64,000 nt of DNA, from positions 1,178,001 to 1,242,000 of the forward strand of contig NZ_LT607410.1 in NCBI RefSeq assembly GCF_900091515.1, given 5' to 3'. Below, piece by piece: positions 43,423 to 51,877 of this stretch. Both the position numbers and the translations under genes were made by a program. Source of the DNA: Micromonospora purpureochromogenes. Its GTDB lineage: Bacteria; Actinomycetota; Actinomycetes; Mycobacteriales; Micromonosporaceae. Below the pieces are notes generated by a model. The model was not told the origin of the DNA and ran no database searches. It was given only the letters and a program-made list of their open reading frames with translations. How positions within the stretch are numbered: the first letter of the stretch is position 1; each line of letters starts with the position of its first letter.

Positions 43423-44814
43423 GTGACCGACGGGCATGACGAGCCGCGCCTCACCGACGGGGTGGACGAGTCGCGCCCGGCCGACGGGATGGACGAGCCG
43501 CGCGCGGCCGACGGCGACGGGCCGCGCCCGGGCGACGGGGTCGACGAGACGCGCTCACGCCGCCGCTGGCCGCTCTGGGCGGCGCTCGCGGTGGTACTGG
43601 CGATGGTGGGCTGCGGGGTGCCGGCGGCGCTGCTGGCCGGCCTGGTCGACCGCACCGCCGAGCGCGCCACGGTGGGCCGCTCCGCCACCCGCACGCCTGA
43701 TCCGGCCACGGCGGTTGCCCGCCGGGTGGGCGACCAGCTCTCCGCCCAGCTCGCCCGGCAGGCCGACGCCCTGCTCGGCGGGGACCGGCGCGGCTTCCTC
43801 GCCGTCGCGGACCCCGCCGCCCGCGCCGACCTGGGCCGCCGCTTCGCCGCACTGCGCGCGCTCCGGGTGGCGGTGTGGCGGGCCGAGCCGTCCGGGCTGC
43901 CCATCCCGGTCGCCGGGCAGGCGGGGCAGTGGCGGCAACTGGTGACCTTCCGGTACTGCTTCCTCGTGCCGGACTGCGCACCCAGCCCGGTCCTGATCGG
44001 CACCCGCTGGCGGGAGACCGGCGGCGCACCGCTGCTGGTCGCCGTCGAGGAGTCCCGCTCCGCGCAGGCCGGGGTCCGCCCCTGGGAGGTCAGCGACCTG
44101 GTCGTCGCCGTCGGACCGCGCACCATGGTGGCCACCACCCCGGCGCTGCGCGGAAAGCTGCCCGGCCTGCTCGCCGAGGCCGAGTCCGCGGCGGCGGTCG
44201 CCGACCGGTACGCGGTCGCCGGCCCACCGCCGGACCGCTACCGGATCTTCTACGCCGGCGGCGCCGAGTGGCGACGCTGGTACGGCGGCGGCCGACCGAA
44301 GTGGACCGCCGGGTACGCGATCACCGTCGGCGGCGGCCACCACGAGGTCGTGCTCAACGCCGACGGGCTGACCGCCACCGCCACCGGTGAACTGCTGCGG
44401 CACGAGCTGACCCACGCCGCCTCGCTGCCCGCACGGGGCTACCCGGGCAAGCAGACCTGGTGGCTGGTGGAGGGGCTGGCCGAGTACGCCGGTGCCGACG
44501 GGGCACCGGTGAGCCGCTACGAGGGGCTGGACGAGACCGGGCAGCTCGTCGCCGGCGGCTGGAACGGCCGGCTTGACGCCCTCACCCCGGCCGACGCCGC
44601 CCCGGCCGACCGGGTCGGCGGCAGCTACGGCGTCGGCTACCTGGCCGTCCGCCACCTCGTCGACCGGTACGGCGAGCAGCAGGTGCTCGCCTTCTTCCGG
44701 GCCGTGGTGCACGACCGGCGGTCGCTGGACGACGCGTCCGGGCAGGTCCTCGGCGACCCGTGGAGCGCCCTGCACGACGAGTGCGTCGCCTACGTCCGGG
44801 CGACCGTCCGGTGA
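43423..44814 (+). CDS. membrane-anchored gluzincin-like metalloprotease (peptidase MA type)
   Basis: A 463-residue protein: an acidic N-terminus with imperfect DGxDE repeats (residues 3-40), one membrane helix (about 50-75), then an extracytoplasmic part. It contains HELTH (327-331), the HExxH zinc site, and WLVEGLAEY with Glu350 as probable third ligand; GYLAVRHLVDRYG follows as in peptidase MA-like proteins. It is probably a surface protease, with target unknown. TACCCT (43411-43416) is 6 nt before the GTG, a leaderless start. Confidence 0.75.
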   Translation: MTDGHDEPRLTDGVDESRPADGMDEPRAADGDGPRPGDGVDETRSRRRWPLWAALAVVLAMVGCGVPAALLAGLVDRTAERATVGRSATRTPDPATAVARRVGDQLSAQLARQADALLGGDRRGFLAVADPAARADLGRRFAALRALRVAVWRAEPSGLPIPVAGQAGQWRQLVTFRYCFLVPDCAPSPVLIGTRWRETGGAPLLVAVEESRSAQAGVRPWEVSDLVVAVGPRTMVATTPALRGKLPGLLAEAESAAAVADRYAVAGPPPDRYRIFYAGGAEWRRWYGGGRPKWTAGYAITVGGGHHEVVLNADGLTATATGELLRHELTHAASLPARGYPGKQTWWLVEGLAEYAGADGAPVSRYEGLDETGQLVAGGWNGRLDALTPADAAPADRVGGSYGVGYLAVRHLVDRYGEQQVLAFFRAVVHDRRSLDDASGQVLGDPWSALHDECVAYVRATVR

Positions 44815-44907
44815 CAGCGGACCCACTCGTCGCCGGGTGGACGCGGTCCGCCCGGTAGGCCGGTCGTGCCGCTCGGCGTCGTATCGACGCCGGGCTAAGG
44901 TTGGCCC

Positions 44908-46287
44908 GTGCGCCGCCCCGACTCGCCGCGGCCCCCCGTAGCCACGCGGCCCCGCCTGCTCACCGCCCTGCTCGCCGTCGTCGTCCTCACCGGTACCACC
45001 GCCGCCTCCTGCGGGGGCGACGAGTCCGCCGTCGCGCTGGCCCCGGCCAGCCGGGCCGCCGTCGCCGAGGTGATCGACGCTCCGGCCACCGTGACCGCCC
45101 GTGCCGCGGCCACCCTCACCGCACCCGCCGACGGCACCGTCAGCAGCCTGCCTGTCCAGCCCGGCCAGCGGGTCAGGCCCGGTCAGGTGCTCGCCGTGAT
45201 CAGCTCCCCGTCCGCCCAGCAGCGCCTCCGCCAGGCCCGCGACGCCCTCCGGGCCGCCGAACGGGCCGGTCGGGGCGTCGGCGTGGGCGACCTGGGCACC
45301 CGCCGTCGCGGCACCGACAAGGCCGCCGACGAGGCGTTCGACGCCGCCCGGGACGCCGCCGGGAAGATCGCCGACCAGAAGGTACGGGACGCGCTGCTCG
45401 CCCAGGTGACCTCCGCCCAGCAGCAGTACACCGCTGCGGCGCGTACCGCCGACCAGGCGGTCCGGTCGGTGCAGCGGGGCGTCGCCGGGCTCAACTCGGC
45501 GGTCGGCGCGCTGTCGGCCGCGCAACGGCTCCAGGCCCGGCAGGCGTACGACCTCGCGAAGGCGACCGTCGACGCGCTGACCCTGCGCGCCCCGATCGGG
45601 GGAGTCGTGCAGCCCGGCGGCACCCCGGCCGGTGGCGGCAACGACCTGTCCGCCCTGCTCGGCGGCGGGCAGGTGCCCGCCGGGATCGACCCGTCGGCGT
45701 TCACCCCGTCCCGCGCCGGGCCGCCGCCGGGCGTGGACGACGCGGTGGTCGCCGGTGGTCGGGTCACCGCCGGCACGCCCGTGCTGACCATCGTGGACAC
45801 CGGCGCGCTCGGCCTGCTCGCCGAGGTCGACGAGACCGACGTGCTGCTGGTTCGCCCCGGCCTGGTCGCCGACGTCGAACTGGACGCGGTCACCGGCGCC
45901 AGCTACGACGCCACGGTCCGCTCGGTCGACGTGCTGCCCACCAGCTCCGCCCGGGGCGGGGTCACCTACCGGGTGCGGCTGTCGCTCGGCGCGGGCCGGC
46001 TCGGCGAGGGCGAGGCCGCACCGGCGCCCCGCCCCGGCATGAACGCCGTGGTGCACCTGCGGGTACGCGAGGCCGCCGACGCGGTCACCGTCCCCGCCTC
46101 GGCGGTCTTCTCCGCCGACGGCCGGGACGCCGTCTGGCTGGTCCGCGACGGCCGGGCGGACCGGGCGCCGGTGACGGTGGGCGTGCAGGGGCAGGACCTG
46201 GTGCAGATCCTCGACGGGGTGCAGGCCGGCGACCGCGTGGTGGTGCGTGGCACCGACCGGGTCCAGGACGGCCAGGAAGTCCGGTGA
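44908..46287 (+). CDS. efflux periplasmic-adaptor (HlyD/MacA-like) lipoprotein
   Basis: A 459-residue adaptor. The signal peptide ends in lipobox AASC, and biotinyl-lipoyl-like halves TLTAPADGTVSSLPVQPGQRVRPGQVLAVI and LTLRAPIGGVVQPGG flank a helical hairpin (about residues 100-210). A beta-barrel and a membrane-proximal domain follow (VPASAVFSADGRDAVWLV). It forms an exporter with the next two genes. TAAGGT (44896-44901) lies 6 nt before the GTG, a leaderless start. The stop is embedded in the 19-bp repeat at 46284. Confidence 0.85.
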   Translation: MRRPDSPRPPVATRPRLLTALLAVVVLTGTTAASCGGDESAVALAPASRAAVAEVIDAPATVTARAAATLTAPADGTVSSLPVQPGQRVRPGQVLAVISSPSAQQRLRQARDALRAAERAGRGVGVGDLGTRRRGTDKAADEAFDAARDAAGKIADQKVRDALLAQVTSAQQQYTAAARTADQAVRSVQRGVAGLNSAVGALSAAQRLQARQAYDLAKATVDALTLRAPIGGVVQPGGTPAGGGNDLSALLGGGQVPAGIDPSAFTPSRAGPPPGVDDAVVAGGRVTAGTPVLTIVDTGALGLLAEVDETDVLLVRPGLVADVELDAVTGASYDATVRSVDVLPTSSARGGVTYRVRLSLGAGRLGEGEAAPAPRPGMNAVVHLRVREAADAVTVPASAVFSADGRDAVWLVRDGRADRAPVTVGVQGQDLVQILDGVQAGDRVVVRGTDRVQDGQEVR

Positions 46288-46302
46288 GCGCGAGGAGTGA
46301 GC
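46284..46302 (+). repeat. 19-bp intercistronic repeat, copy 2
   Basis: GTGAGCGCGAGGAGTGAGC, identical to the minus-strand copy at 9670-9688. The upstream gene's TGA lies at bases 2-4 of the repeat in both cases. Confidence 0.7.
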
Positions 46303-46318
46303 TGACGGGGGAACGCCG

Positions 46319-47362
46319 GTGAGCGGTCCGGCGGCGATCGAGGCGGTGGACGTCTCCCGGACGTACCAGCTCGACGGTGTCTCCGTGCCGGCGCTGCGCG
46401 GCGTCTCGCTGACCGTGGCACCGGGGGACTACGTGGCCCTGGTCGGGCCCTCCGGCTCCGGCAAGTCGACCCTGATGCACCTGCTCGGCGGGCTGGACCA
46501 GCCCACCGGCGGTCGGCTGGTGATCGGCGGCCGGGACGTCGGTGCCCTCTCCGCGCCGGAACTGGCGACGCTGCGCAACGAGACCATCGGCTTCGTCTTC
46601 CAGGCGTTCCACCTGCTGCCGCGGACGTCGGCGGTGGACAACGTGGCGCTGCCGCTGGTCTACCGCGGCGTCGGGGCCCGGCAGCGGCGCGAGCGGGCGG
46701 CCGCGATGCTCGGTCGGGTCGGCCTGGGACACCGGCTGGACCACCGCCCCAACCAGCTCTCCGGCGGCGAGCAGCAGCGGGTGGCGATCGCCCGGGCGTT
46801 GGTCACCGACCCGACGGTGCTGCTCGCCGACGAGCCGACCGGCAACCTGGACACGGTGACCGGCCAGGCGGTGCTGGCCCTGCTGGAGCAGCTCAACGCC
46901 GAGTCGGGAGTGGCGCTGGTGATGGTGACCCACGACAACGAGGTGGCGGCCCGGGCCCGGCGGCGGATCGCGATGCGCGACGGGGTGGTGGTGTCGGACA
47001 CCGCCTCCACCGTTCATGATCGACCGTCGTCCGGGCCCGTGGCGGCACCTGACACACTGGTGGCCGCTCCCAGCGCGGAGCCCCGGTCCGCGTCCGGAAG
47101 CGGCCCGGGGCACCCGTCCGGTGGCTCCGGTGGCGCCGCCGGAGCCACCGGACGCCTTCCGCGCGATCCGGCGGCGGACCGGCGTACCCGCGAGGTGGCC
47201 GGACCGGGTTCCGAGGTGGACGCCGCCGACCGACCAGGACCGGACGCGGACCCCGCGGCCGGACCGCGACCCGGCGCGGACGCCGCGACCCGGGGTATCT
47301 CCCGAGTGGACGTGGCCGGGACGGACCGGGCGGGCGACGAGCGGGCCGGCGGGGCGTCGTGA
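46319..47362 (+). CDS. ABC transporter ATP-binding protein (MacB/LolD type)
   Basis: A 347-residue ATPase: Walker A GPSGSGKS (43-50), signature LSGGEQQR (148-155), Walker B VLLADEP (167-173) and the H-loop THD. The ATPase ends near residue 230 and is followed by an unusual tail of about 115 residues, low-complexity and rich in Gly, Pro, Asp and Arg. Standard family members stop near 230. It begins at GTG and ends overlapping the permease start (GTGA), so the exporter genes are coupled. Confidence 0.88.
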   Translation: MSGPAAIEAVDVSRTYQLDGVSVPALRGVSLTVAPGDYVALVGPSGSGKSTLMHLLGGLDQPTGGRLVIGGRDVGALSAPELATLRNETIGFVFQAFHLLPRTSAVDNVALPLVYRGVGARQRRERAAAMLGRVGLGHRLDHRPNQLSGGEQQRVAIARALVTDPTVLLADEPTGNLDTVTGQAVLALLEQLNAESGVALVMVTHDNEVAARARRRIAMRDGVVVSDTASTVHDRPSSGPVAAPDTLVAAPSAEPRSASGSGPGHPSGGSGGAAGATGRLPRDPAADRRTREVAGPGSEVDAADRPGPDADPAAGPRPGADAATRGISRVDVAGTDRAGDERAGGAS

Positions 47363-48543
47363 GGCTCGCCGAGGCGTGGCGGGTGGCGCTGGACGCGCTG
47401 CGGGCCAACCGGATGCGCAGCGCGCTGACCATGCTCGGCGTGATCATCGGCGTGGCGTCCGTGGTGCTGCTGGTCGCCATCGGCACCGGTACGAAGCAGA
47501 AGGTCGAACAGCAGGTCGAGGGGCTCGGCTCCAACCTGCTGCTGGTGGTCCCCGGCCGGATCGACGTGGGCACCGCGCCGGTGGTCTCCCCGCTGACCCT
47601 CGCCGACGTCGACGCGGTCTCCCGGGTGGTCGGCGACCCGAGCCGGGTCGCGGTCACCATCGCCTCCGGCGCGACGGCCCGGGCCGGCAACCGCTCCGAC
47701 TTCACCACCGTGCAGGGGGTGCTGGAGACCACCCCGACGGTCTTCACCCGCTCGCTGGCCCGGGGCCGCTACCTGACCGGCGCCGACGTGGACACCAGCC
47801 GCCGGGTGGCGGTGCTCGGCGACTCGGTGGCCCGCGCGCTCTTTCCCGACCGGGATCCGCTCGGCCAGCAGGTCGCGCTCGCCGGCGTCCGGTTCCGGGT
47901 GATCGGGGTGTTCGCGCCGCTCGGGCAGAGCCTCGGCGTCGACCGGGACGACGAGGTGCACGTGCCGGTCACCGCGGCCCAGCGACTCTGGGGCACCCAG
48001 CGGGTGGACGGTATCGCGGTCAAGGCCCCGGACCGGGAGCGGATCGGCGAGCTGGGCGACCGGATCGTCGCCGAGCTGTCCCGCCGGCACCCGGACACCG
48101 AGTTCAGCGCGGTCACCCAGCAGCAGATCCTCGGCGTGCTCGGCGACATCCTCGGCGTGCTCACCGGCGTGCTCGCCGCCATCGCCGGTATCTCGCTGCT
48201 CGTCGGCGGGGTGGGCGTCTCCAACATCATGCTGGTCTCGGTGCGCGAACGGACCCGGGAGATCGGCCTGCGCAAGGCCGTCGGCGCCCGCCCCCGCGAC
48301 ATCGGCGTGCAGTTCCTGCTGGAGGCGGTGCTGCTCACCGCGATCGGCGGGCTGACCGGGATGGCGCTCGGCGTGGGCACCGCGCTGCTGGTGGATGCCT
48401 TCTCGCCGATCCCGGCCGCGATCACCTGGTGGCCGCTGGCGCTGTCGTTCGGGGTGTCGGCGGCGGTGGGCATCGTCTTCGGGGTGGTGCCGGCCCAGCG
48501 GGCCGGCCGGCTCGACCCGGTGGTCGCATTGCGCGCCGAGTGA
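47359..48543 (+). CDS. ABC transporter permease, MacB/FtsX type
   Basis: A 394-residue permease with the MacB architecture: helix 1 at 22-42 (SALTMLGVIIGVASVVLLVAI), a periplasmic MacB-PCD domain (45-265) and three C-terminal helices (about 270-295, 320-345, 355-385). NIMLVSVRERTREIGLRKAVGARPRDI is the conserved coupling segment. With the HlyD-like and ATPase genes it makes a MacAB-like exporter, probably for peptides, antibiotics or lipoproteins. The 258 bp that follow hold only a weak GCCCGCG/CGCGGGC stem (48548-48568). Confidence 0.9.
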   Translation: MRLAEAWRVALDALRANRMRSALTMLGVIIGVASVVLLVAIGTGTKQKVEQQVEGLGSNLLLVVPGRIDVGTAPVVSPLTLADVDAVSRVVGDPSRVAVTIASGATARAGNRSDFTTVQGVLETTPTVFTRSLARGRYLTGADVDTSRRVAVLGDSVARALFPDRDPLGQQVALAGVRFRVIGVFAPLGQSLGVDRDDEVHVPVTAAQRLWGTQRVDGIAVKAPDRERIGELGDRIVAELSRRHPDTEFSAVTQQQILGVLGDILGVLTGVLAAIAGISLLVGGVGVSNIMLVSVRERTREIGLRKAVGARPRDIGVQFLLEAVLLTAIGGLTGMALGVGTALLVDAFSPIPAAITWWPLALSFGVSAAVGIVFGVVPAQRAGRLDPVVALRAE

Positions 48544-48801
48544 GCCCGCCCGCGTCGCCGGCGCGGGCCCCGCGGGACCGGGTGCCCGCCACCGGTCCCG
48601 GGAACGGGACGTTGAGCGCAGGCGGGGGCGAAACGGCAGGTCACGGTCGGGTGAACGGCGACCCGGGCATGATCAGTTGTACGAAGGGATCGCGCCGGTC
48701 ACAGCGGCCCCGCTACCGTACTGGTAACACGCGCGTTGCCGGCCCGGACGGAAGCTCCGGTCGCTCGGCACGCGCCGGGCATGGGATGGGTCGGGTGAGC
48801 C

Positions 48802-49011
48802 ATGGCCGGGTCGCAGTCCGACGGTCGGCTGTCGGATGTCAAGTTCCTCACCGTCGCCGAGGTGGCGTCGGTCATGCGGGTGTCCAAGATGACGGTCTAC
48901 CGCCTGGTGCACAGCGGTGAACTCACCGCGGTCCGGGTCGGCCGGTCGTTCCGGGTGCCGGAGCACGCGGTGCACGACTATCTCCGGGGCGCGTTTCAGG
49001 AGACCGCCTGA
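48802..49011 (+). CDS. small excisionase-like HTH DNA-binding protein
   Basis: A 69-residue MerR/excisionase-fold protein. FLTVAEVASVMRVSKMTVYRLVHSGELTAVRVGRSFRVPEHAVHDYL is the complete HTH plus wing. It is highly conserved across Actinobacteria next to the bS22-like gene (M. tuberculosis Rv0500A), where the gene is implicated in developmental control in Streptomyces. It is similar in fold to BldC but a different branch. The start follows GGGTGAGCC; an internal GTG is unlikely because residues before the HTH are conserved. Confidence 0.85.
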   Translation: MAGSQSDGRLSDVKFLTVAEVASVMRVSKMTVYRLVHSGELTAVRVGRSFRVPEHAVHDYLRGAFQETA

Positions 49012-49040
49012 CCCGTCGCCGGGCGGTGCGCCGACTGCGA

Positions 49041-49095
49041 CGTAACGGGCATCGACGGGGGCGCGTTGGTCCTGCTGACGCACTCCGGCTACCCT
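49041..49095 (+). promoter_or_regulatory. promoter region of the bS22-like gene
   Basis: Two promoter-like motifs overlap: TTGGTC (49066-49071) with TACCCT (49090-49095) at 18 bp, a vegetative type; and CGTAAC (49041-49046) with CGTTGG (49064-49069) at 17 bp, which resembles the motif I recall for sigma-BldN. Either could drive the small ribosomal-protein gene. Confidence 0.4.
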
Positions 49096-49230
49096 GGAGC
49101 CGATCGTGACCCTCGCCGGTGAGCCCCGACGCCACCAGGCTGGTCCGGTCCGTTGTCCGCAAGCGGTCACCGGCGCCACCGATGTGGCGCCACTCGTCCG
49201 CCCCGCACGTTTGCATTGAAAGGCTGTCGT

Positions 49231-49332
49231 ATGGGCTCGGTGGTCAAGAAGCGCCGCAAGCGCATGGCTAAGAAGAAGCACCGCAAGCTGCTGCGCAAGA
49301 CCCGCGTCCAGCGTCGCCGTCTCGGCAAGTGA
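49231..49332 (+). CDS. 33-residue basic ribosomal-type peptide (bS22/AURKAIP1-COX24 family)
   Basis: A very short gene encoding [20 protein letters not shown] and 13 further residues ending RRRLGK, over 60% Lys/Arg. It belongs to the AURKAIP1/COX24 family and corresponds to mycobacterial bS22 (Rv0500B), a 30S/70S interface protein. The ATG follows TTGAAAGGCTGTCGT. The [14 protein letters not shown] motif is diagnostic. It is conserved between the HTH gene and the galE-like gene. Confidence 0.9.
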   Translation: MGSVVKKRRKRMAKKKHRKLLRKTRVQRRRLGK

Positions 49333-49452
49333 CCGGGGCCGGGCCACGGCCCGGCTTCCGGCACCACTTGCCAACTGTCGACCCTCGGAGGCTCAGGTGA
49401 TCAGGCCGCGGACGTCCCGGCTCGGTCCCGTCTGCCGGTCAGGGCGTACGAG

Positions 49453-50526
49453 ATGACCCCCGGTGGCACCTCAGGTGCTCCGGGGGTCGTCGTCGTGACC
49501 GGGGTCGGTCGCTACCTCGGCGCGCACGTCGCCGCCCGGCTCGCCGCCGACCCGCGCATCGAGCGGGTGATCGGCGTCGACCCGGCCACCCCCGGTCCCG
49601 AGTTCACCGACCTGCTCGACCGGGTCGAGCGGGTCCGGCTCGACCTCGGCTCGCTCGGCGGGCTCCTCGTCGACCTGGACGTCGACGCCGTGGTGCACCT
49701 CGCCCTGGTCAGCTCGCCCGATCCCCAGCACGGCGGCCGGGCGGCGATGAAGGAGCAGAACGTCATCGGCACCATGCAGCTGCTCGCCGCCTGCCAGCGG
49801 GCGCCGCGGCTGCGCAAGCTGGTGGTCCGCTCCTCCACGGCCGCGTACGGCGCGTCCTTCCGCGACCCGGCGGTCTTCACCGAGGAGACCGAGCCGCGCG
49901 AGGTGCCGCGCGGCGGTTTCGGCCGCGACATCCTCGACATCGAGGGGTACGTCCGCGGCTTCCGCCGCCGCCGTCCCGAGGTGACCGCGACCGTGCTGCG
50001 CTTCGCGCCGTTCATCGGCTCGACCGCCGACACCACGCTCACCCGCTACTTCTCCCAGCCGGTGGTGCCCACCGTCTTCGGGCGCGACCCGCGGTTGCAG
50101 TTCGTGCACTTCGACGACGCCCTGGAGGTGCTGCACCGGTCCATCGCCGAGGAGCACCCGGGCACCTACAACGTCGCCGGGCCGGGGGTGCTCTCGCTCT
50201 CCCAGGCGATCCGCCGGGCCGGTCGGGTCGCCGTGCCGGTGCTGGAGCCGGGCCTGTCCGGGGCCGCCGCGCTCGCCCGCAACCTCGGCTTCGGCCGCTA
50301 CGGCCTCGACCAGGTCGACCTCTTCGTGCACGGCCGGGTGGTCGACACCAGCCGGCTGGAGCGGGAGTACGGCTTCACCCCGCGCTCCACCGCCGCCGCC
50401 TTCGACGACTTCATCCGGGCCCACCACGGCGGCGTGGTGCTCACCCGGGACAGCCTCGCCACCGCCGAGCAACTGGTGCTGGAGAGCATCCGCCAGGTCC
50501 GGTCGGCCGTCCGGGAGCGCTCGTGA
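49453..50526 (+). CDS. NAD-dependent epimerase/dehydratase family protein
   Basis: A 357-residue extended SDR (Rv0501 GalE2 position). The Rossmann motif is VVVTGVGRYLGAHVAARL, DAVVHLALVSSP follows strand 4, and SSTAAYGAS supplies the Ser/Thr. The catalytic YxxxK is not found where expected: the region reads GGFGRDILDIEG. Conventional epimerase activity is therefore doubtful and it may be a structural or regulatory relative. The ATG at 49453 follows GGGCGTACGAG. It overlaps the acyltransferase by 4 bp (GTGA). Confidence 0.82.
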   Translation: MTPGGTSGAPGVVVVTGVGRYLGAHVAARLAADPRIERVIGVDPATPGPEFTDLLDRVERVRLDLGSLGGLLVDLDVDAVVHLALVSSPDPQHGGRAAMKEQNVIGTMQLLAACQRAPRLRKLVVRSSTAAYGASFRDPAVFTEETEPREVPRGGFGRDILDIEGYVRGFRRRRPEVTATVLRFAPFIGSTADTTLTRYFSQPVVPTVFGRDPRLQFVHFDDALEVLHRSIAEEHPGTYNVAGPGVLSLSQAIRRAGRVAVPVLEPGLSGAAALARNLGFGRYGLDQVDLFVHGRVVDTSRLEREYGFTPRSTAAAFDDFIRAHHGGVVLTRDSLATAEQLVLESIRQVRSAVRERS

Positions 50527-51758
50527 GCCGGTCCGAGGAGCGGCCCGACGACCGGTACGACGTACCGCTGACCGTGGCCGGACCGGACGGTCAGCCGGCG
50601 CGGAGCAACGGGCACCGGCGCACCAGGGCCGGCACCGCCCCGGAGCCGGCGGCCCTGGCCGAGCCGGACACCTCCGCCACCGACGAGCCGGTCCCGTCCG
50701 CCCGGGTGGGCGGGACCCCGTCCACCAGCGACGAGCCGGACGCCGGGACTGACGAGCCCGACGCCGGGACCGACGAGCCCGACACCGGGGTCGACGAGCT
50801 GAACACCGGGGTCGACGAGCCGGCGGCCGGAACGCGGGACCGGTCCACCGACCGGGACACGGCCGGGCGGATACCGGCGGACGCGCCGGGCGGGGCGGCG
50901 GTGCCGGACCGGCCGGGGGACCACTGGGACGGCAAGGTCGCCGCCGGCCTGGCCTTCCTGCGCCGGCGGCTCTCCGGCGACTACGAGGTCGACGAGTTCG
51001 GCTTCGACCCGGACCTGACCGAGTCGGTCTTCCACCCGCTGGTGCGCCTGCTCTACCGGGACTGGTTCCGCACCGAGGTCACCGGCCTGGAGAACGTGCC
51101 CGCCGACGGGGCGGGCCTGGTCGTCGGCAACCACTCCGGCACCGTGGCCCTGGACGCGCTGATCCTCTCCACCGCCCTGCACGACCAGCACCCGGCGCGC
51201 CGCTACCTGCGGCTGCTCGGCGCCGACCTGGTGTTCCGGGTGCCGGTGGTCTCCGAGATCGCCCGCAAGACCGGCGGCACGGTGGCCTGCAACCCGGACG
51301 CGGAGCGGCTGCTCGGCAACGGTGAACTGGTCGGCGTCTTTCCCGAGGGCTTCAAGGGCATCGGCAAGCTCTACTCCGACCGCTACAAGCTGCAACGCTT
51401 CGGTCGGGGCGGGTTCGTCTCGGCGGCGCTGCGTACCGGCACCCCGATCGTGCCGGTCGCCATCGTCGGCGGCGAGGAGATCTACCCGATGCTCGCCGAC
51501 ATCAAGCCCCTCGCCCGGCTGCTGAAGCTCCCGTACTTCCCGGTCACGCCGACGTTCCCGTGGCTCGGGCCGCTGGGCATGGTGCCGCTGCCGAGCAAGT
51601 GGCTGATCGAGTTCTGCCCGCCGATCCCGACGGCGCACCTCACCGACTCCGCCGACGACCCGCTGGTCGTGTTCAACCTCGCCGACCAGGTCCGCGAAAC
51701 CATCCAGCACACCCTGCACAAACTCCTCGAACGCCGCCCCGACCCCTTCGGCCCCTGA
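50523..51758 (+). CDS. lysophospholipid acyltransferase family protein (PlsC-like)
   Basis: A 411-residue protein. The first 140 residues are low-complexity, with a run of five 7-residue DEPDAGT-type repeats (encoded by 21-bp units at about 50738-50835). The acyltransferase domain follows: motif I NHSGTVALD (His204, Asp211, a wider H-x6-D than the usual HX4D), motif III FPEGFKG and GTPIVPVAIVGGEE. It is equivalent to Rv0502. Membrane-associated lipid acylation is likely, with exact substrate unknown. Translationally coupled to the galE-like gene. Confidence 0.82.
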   Translation: MSRSEERPDDRYDVPLTVAGPDGQPARSNGHRRTRAGTAPEPAALAEPDTSATDEPVPSARVGGTPSTSDEPDAGTDEPDAGTDEPDTGVDELNTGVDEPAAGTRDRSTDRDTAGRIPADAPGGAAVPDRPGDHWDGKVAAGLAFLRRRLSGDYEVDEFGFDPDLTESVFHPLVRLLYRDWFRTEVTGLENVPADGAGLVVGNHSGTVALDALILSTALHDQHPARRYLRLLGADLVFRVPVVSEIARKTGGTVACNPDAERLLGNGELVGVFPEGFKGIGKLYSDRYKLQRFGRGGFVSAALRTGTPIVPVAIVGGEEIYPMLADIKPLARLLKLPYFPVTPTFPWLGPLGMVPLPSKWLIEFCPPIPTAHLTDSADDPLVVFNLADQVRETIQHTLHKLLERRPDPFGP

Positions 51759-51794
51759 CCGACCCGGTCGCCGTCGCCCCCTTGCCGAGGCGCA

Positions 51795-51848
51795 CTTACC
51801 GAGAAAGCGTGGCTATTCCTCGCCGAACAGCCACGCTTTCTCGGTAAG
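51795..51848. terminator. 20-bp perfect hairpin between acyltransferase and HAD genes
   Basis: CTTACCGAGAAAGCGTGGCT (51795-51814) pairs without mismatch to 51829-51848 around a 14-nt loop. It lies between two converging genes and shares a core with the hairpin at 13080. Confidence 0.75.
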
Positions 51849-51877
51849 AGTGGCCGCTTCGTGGTGGGGGTGGGGGG

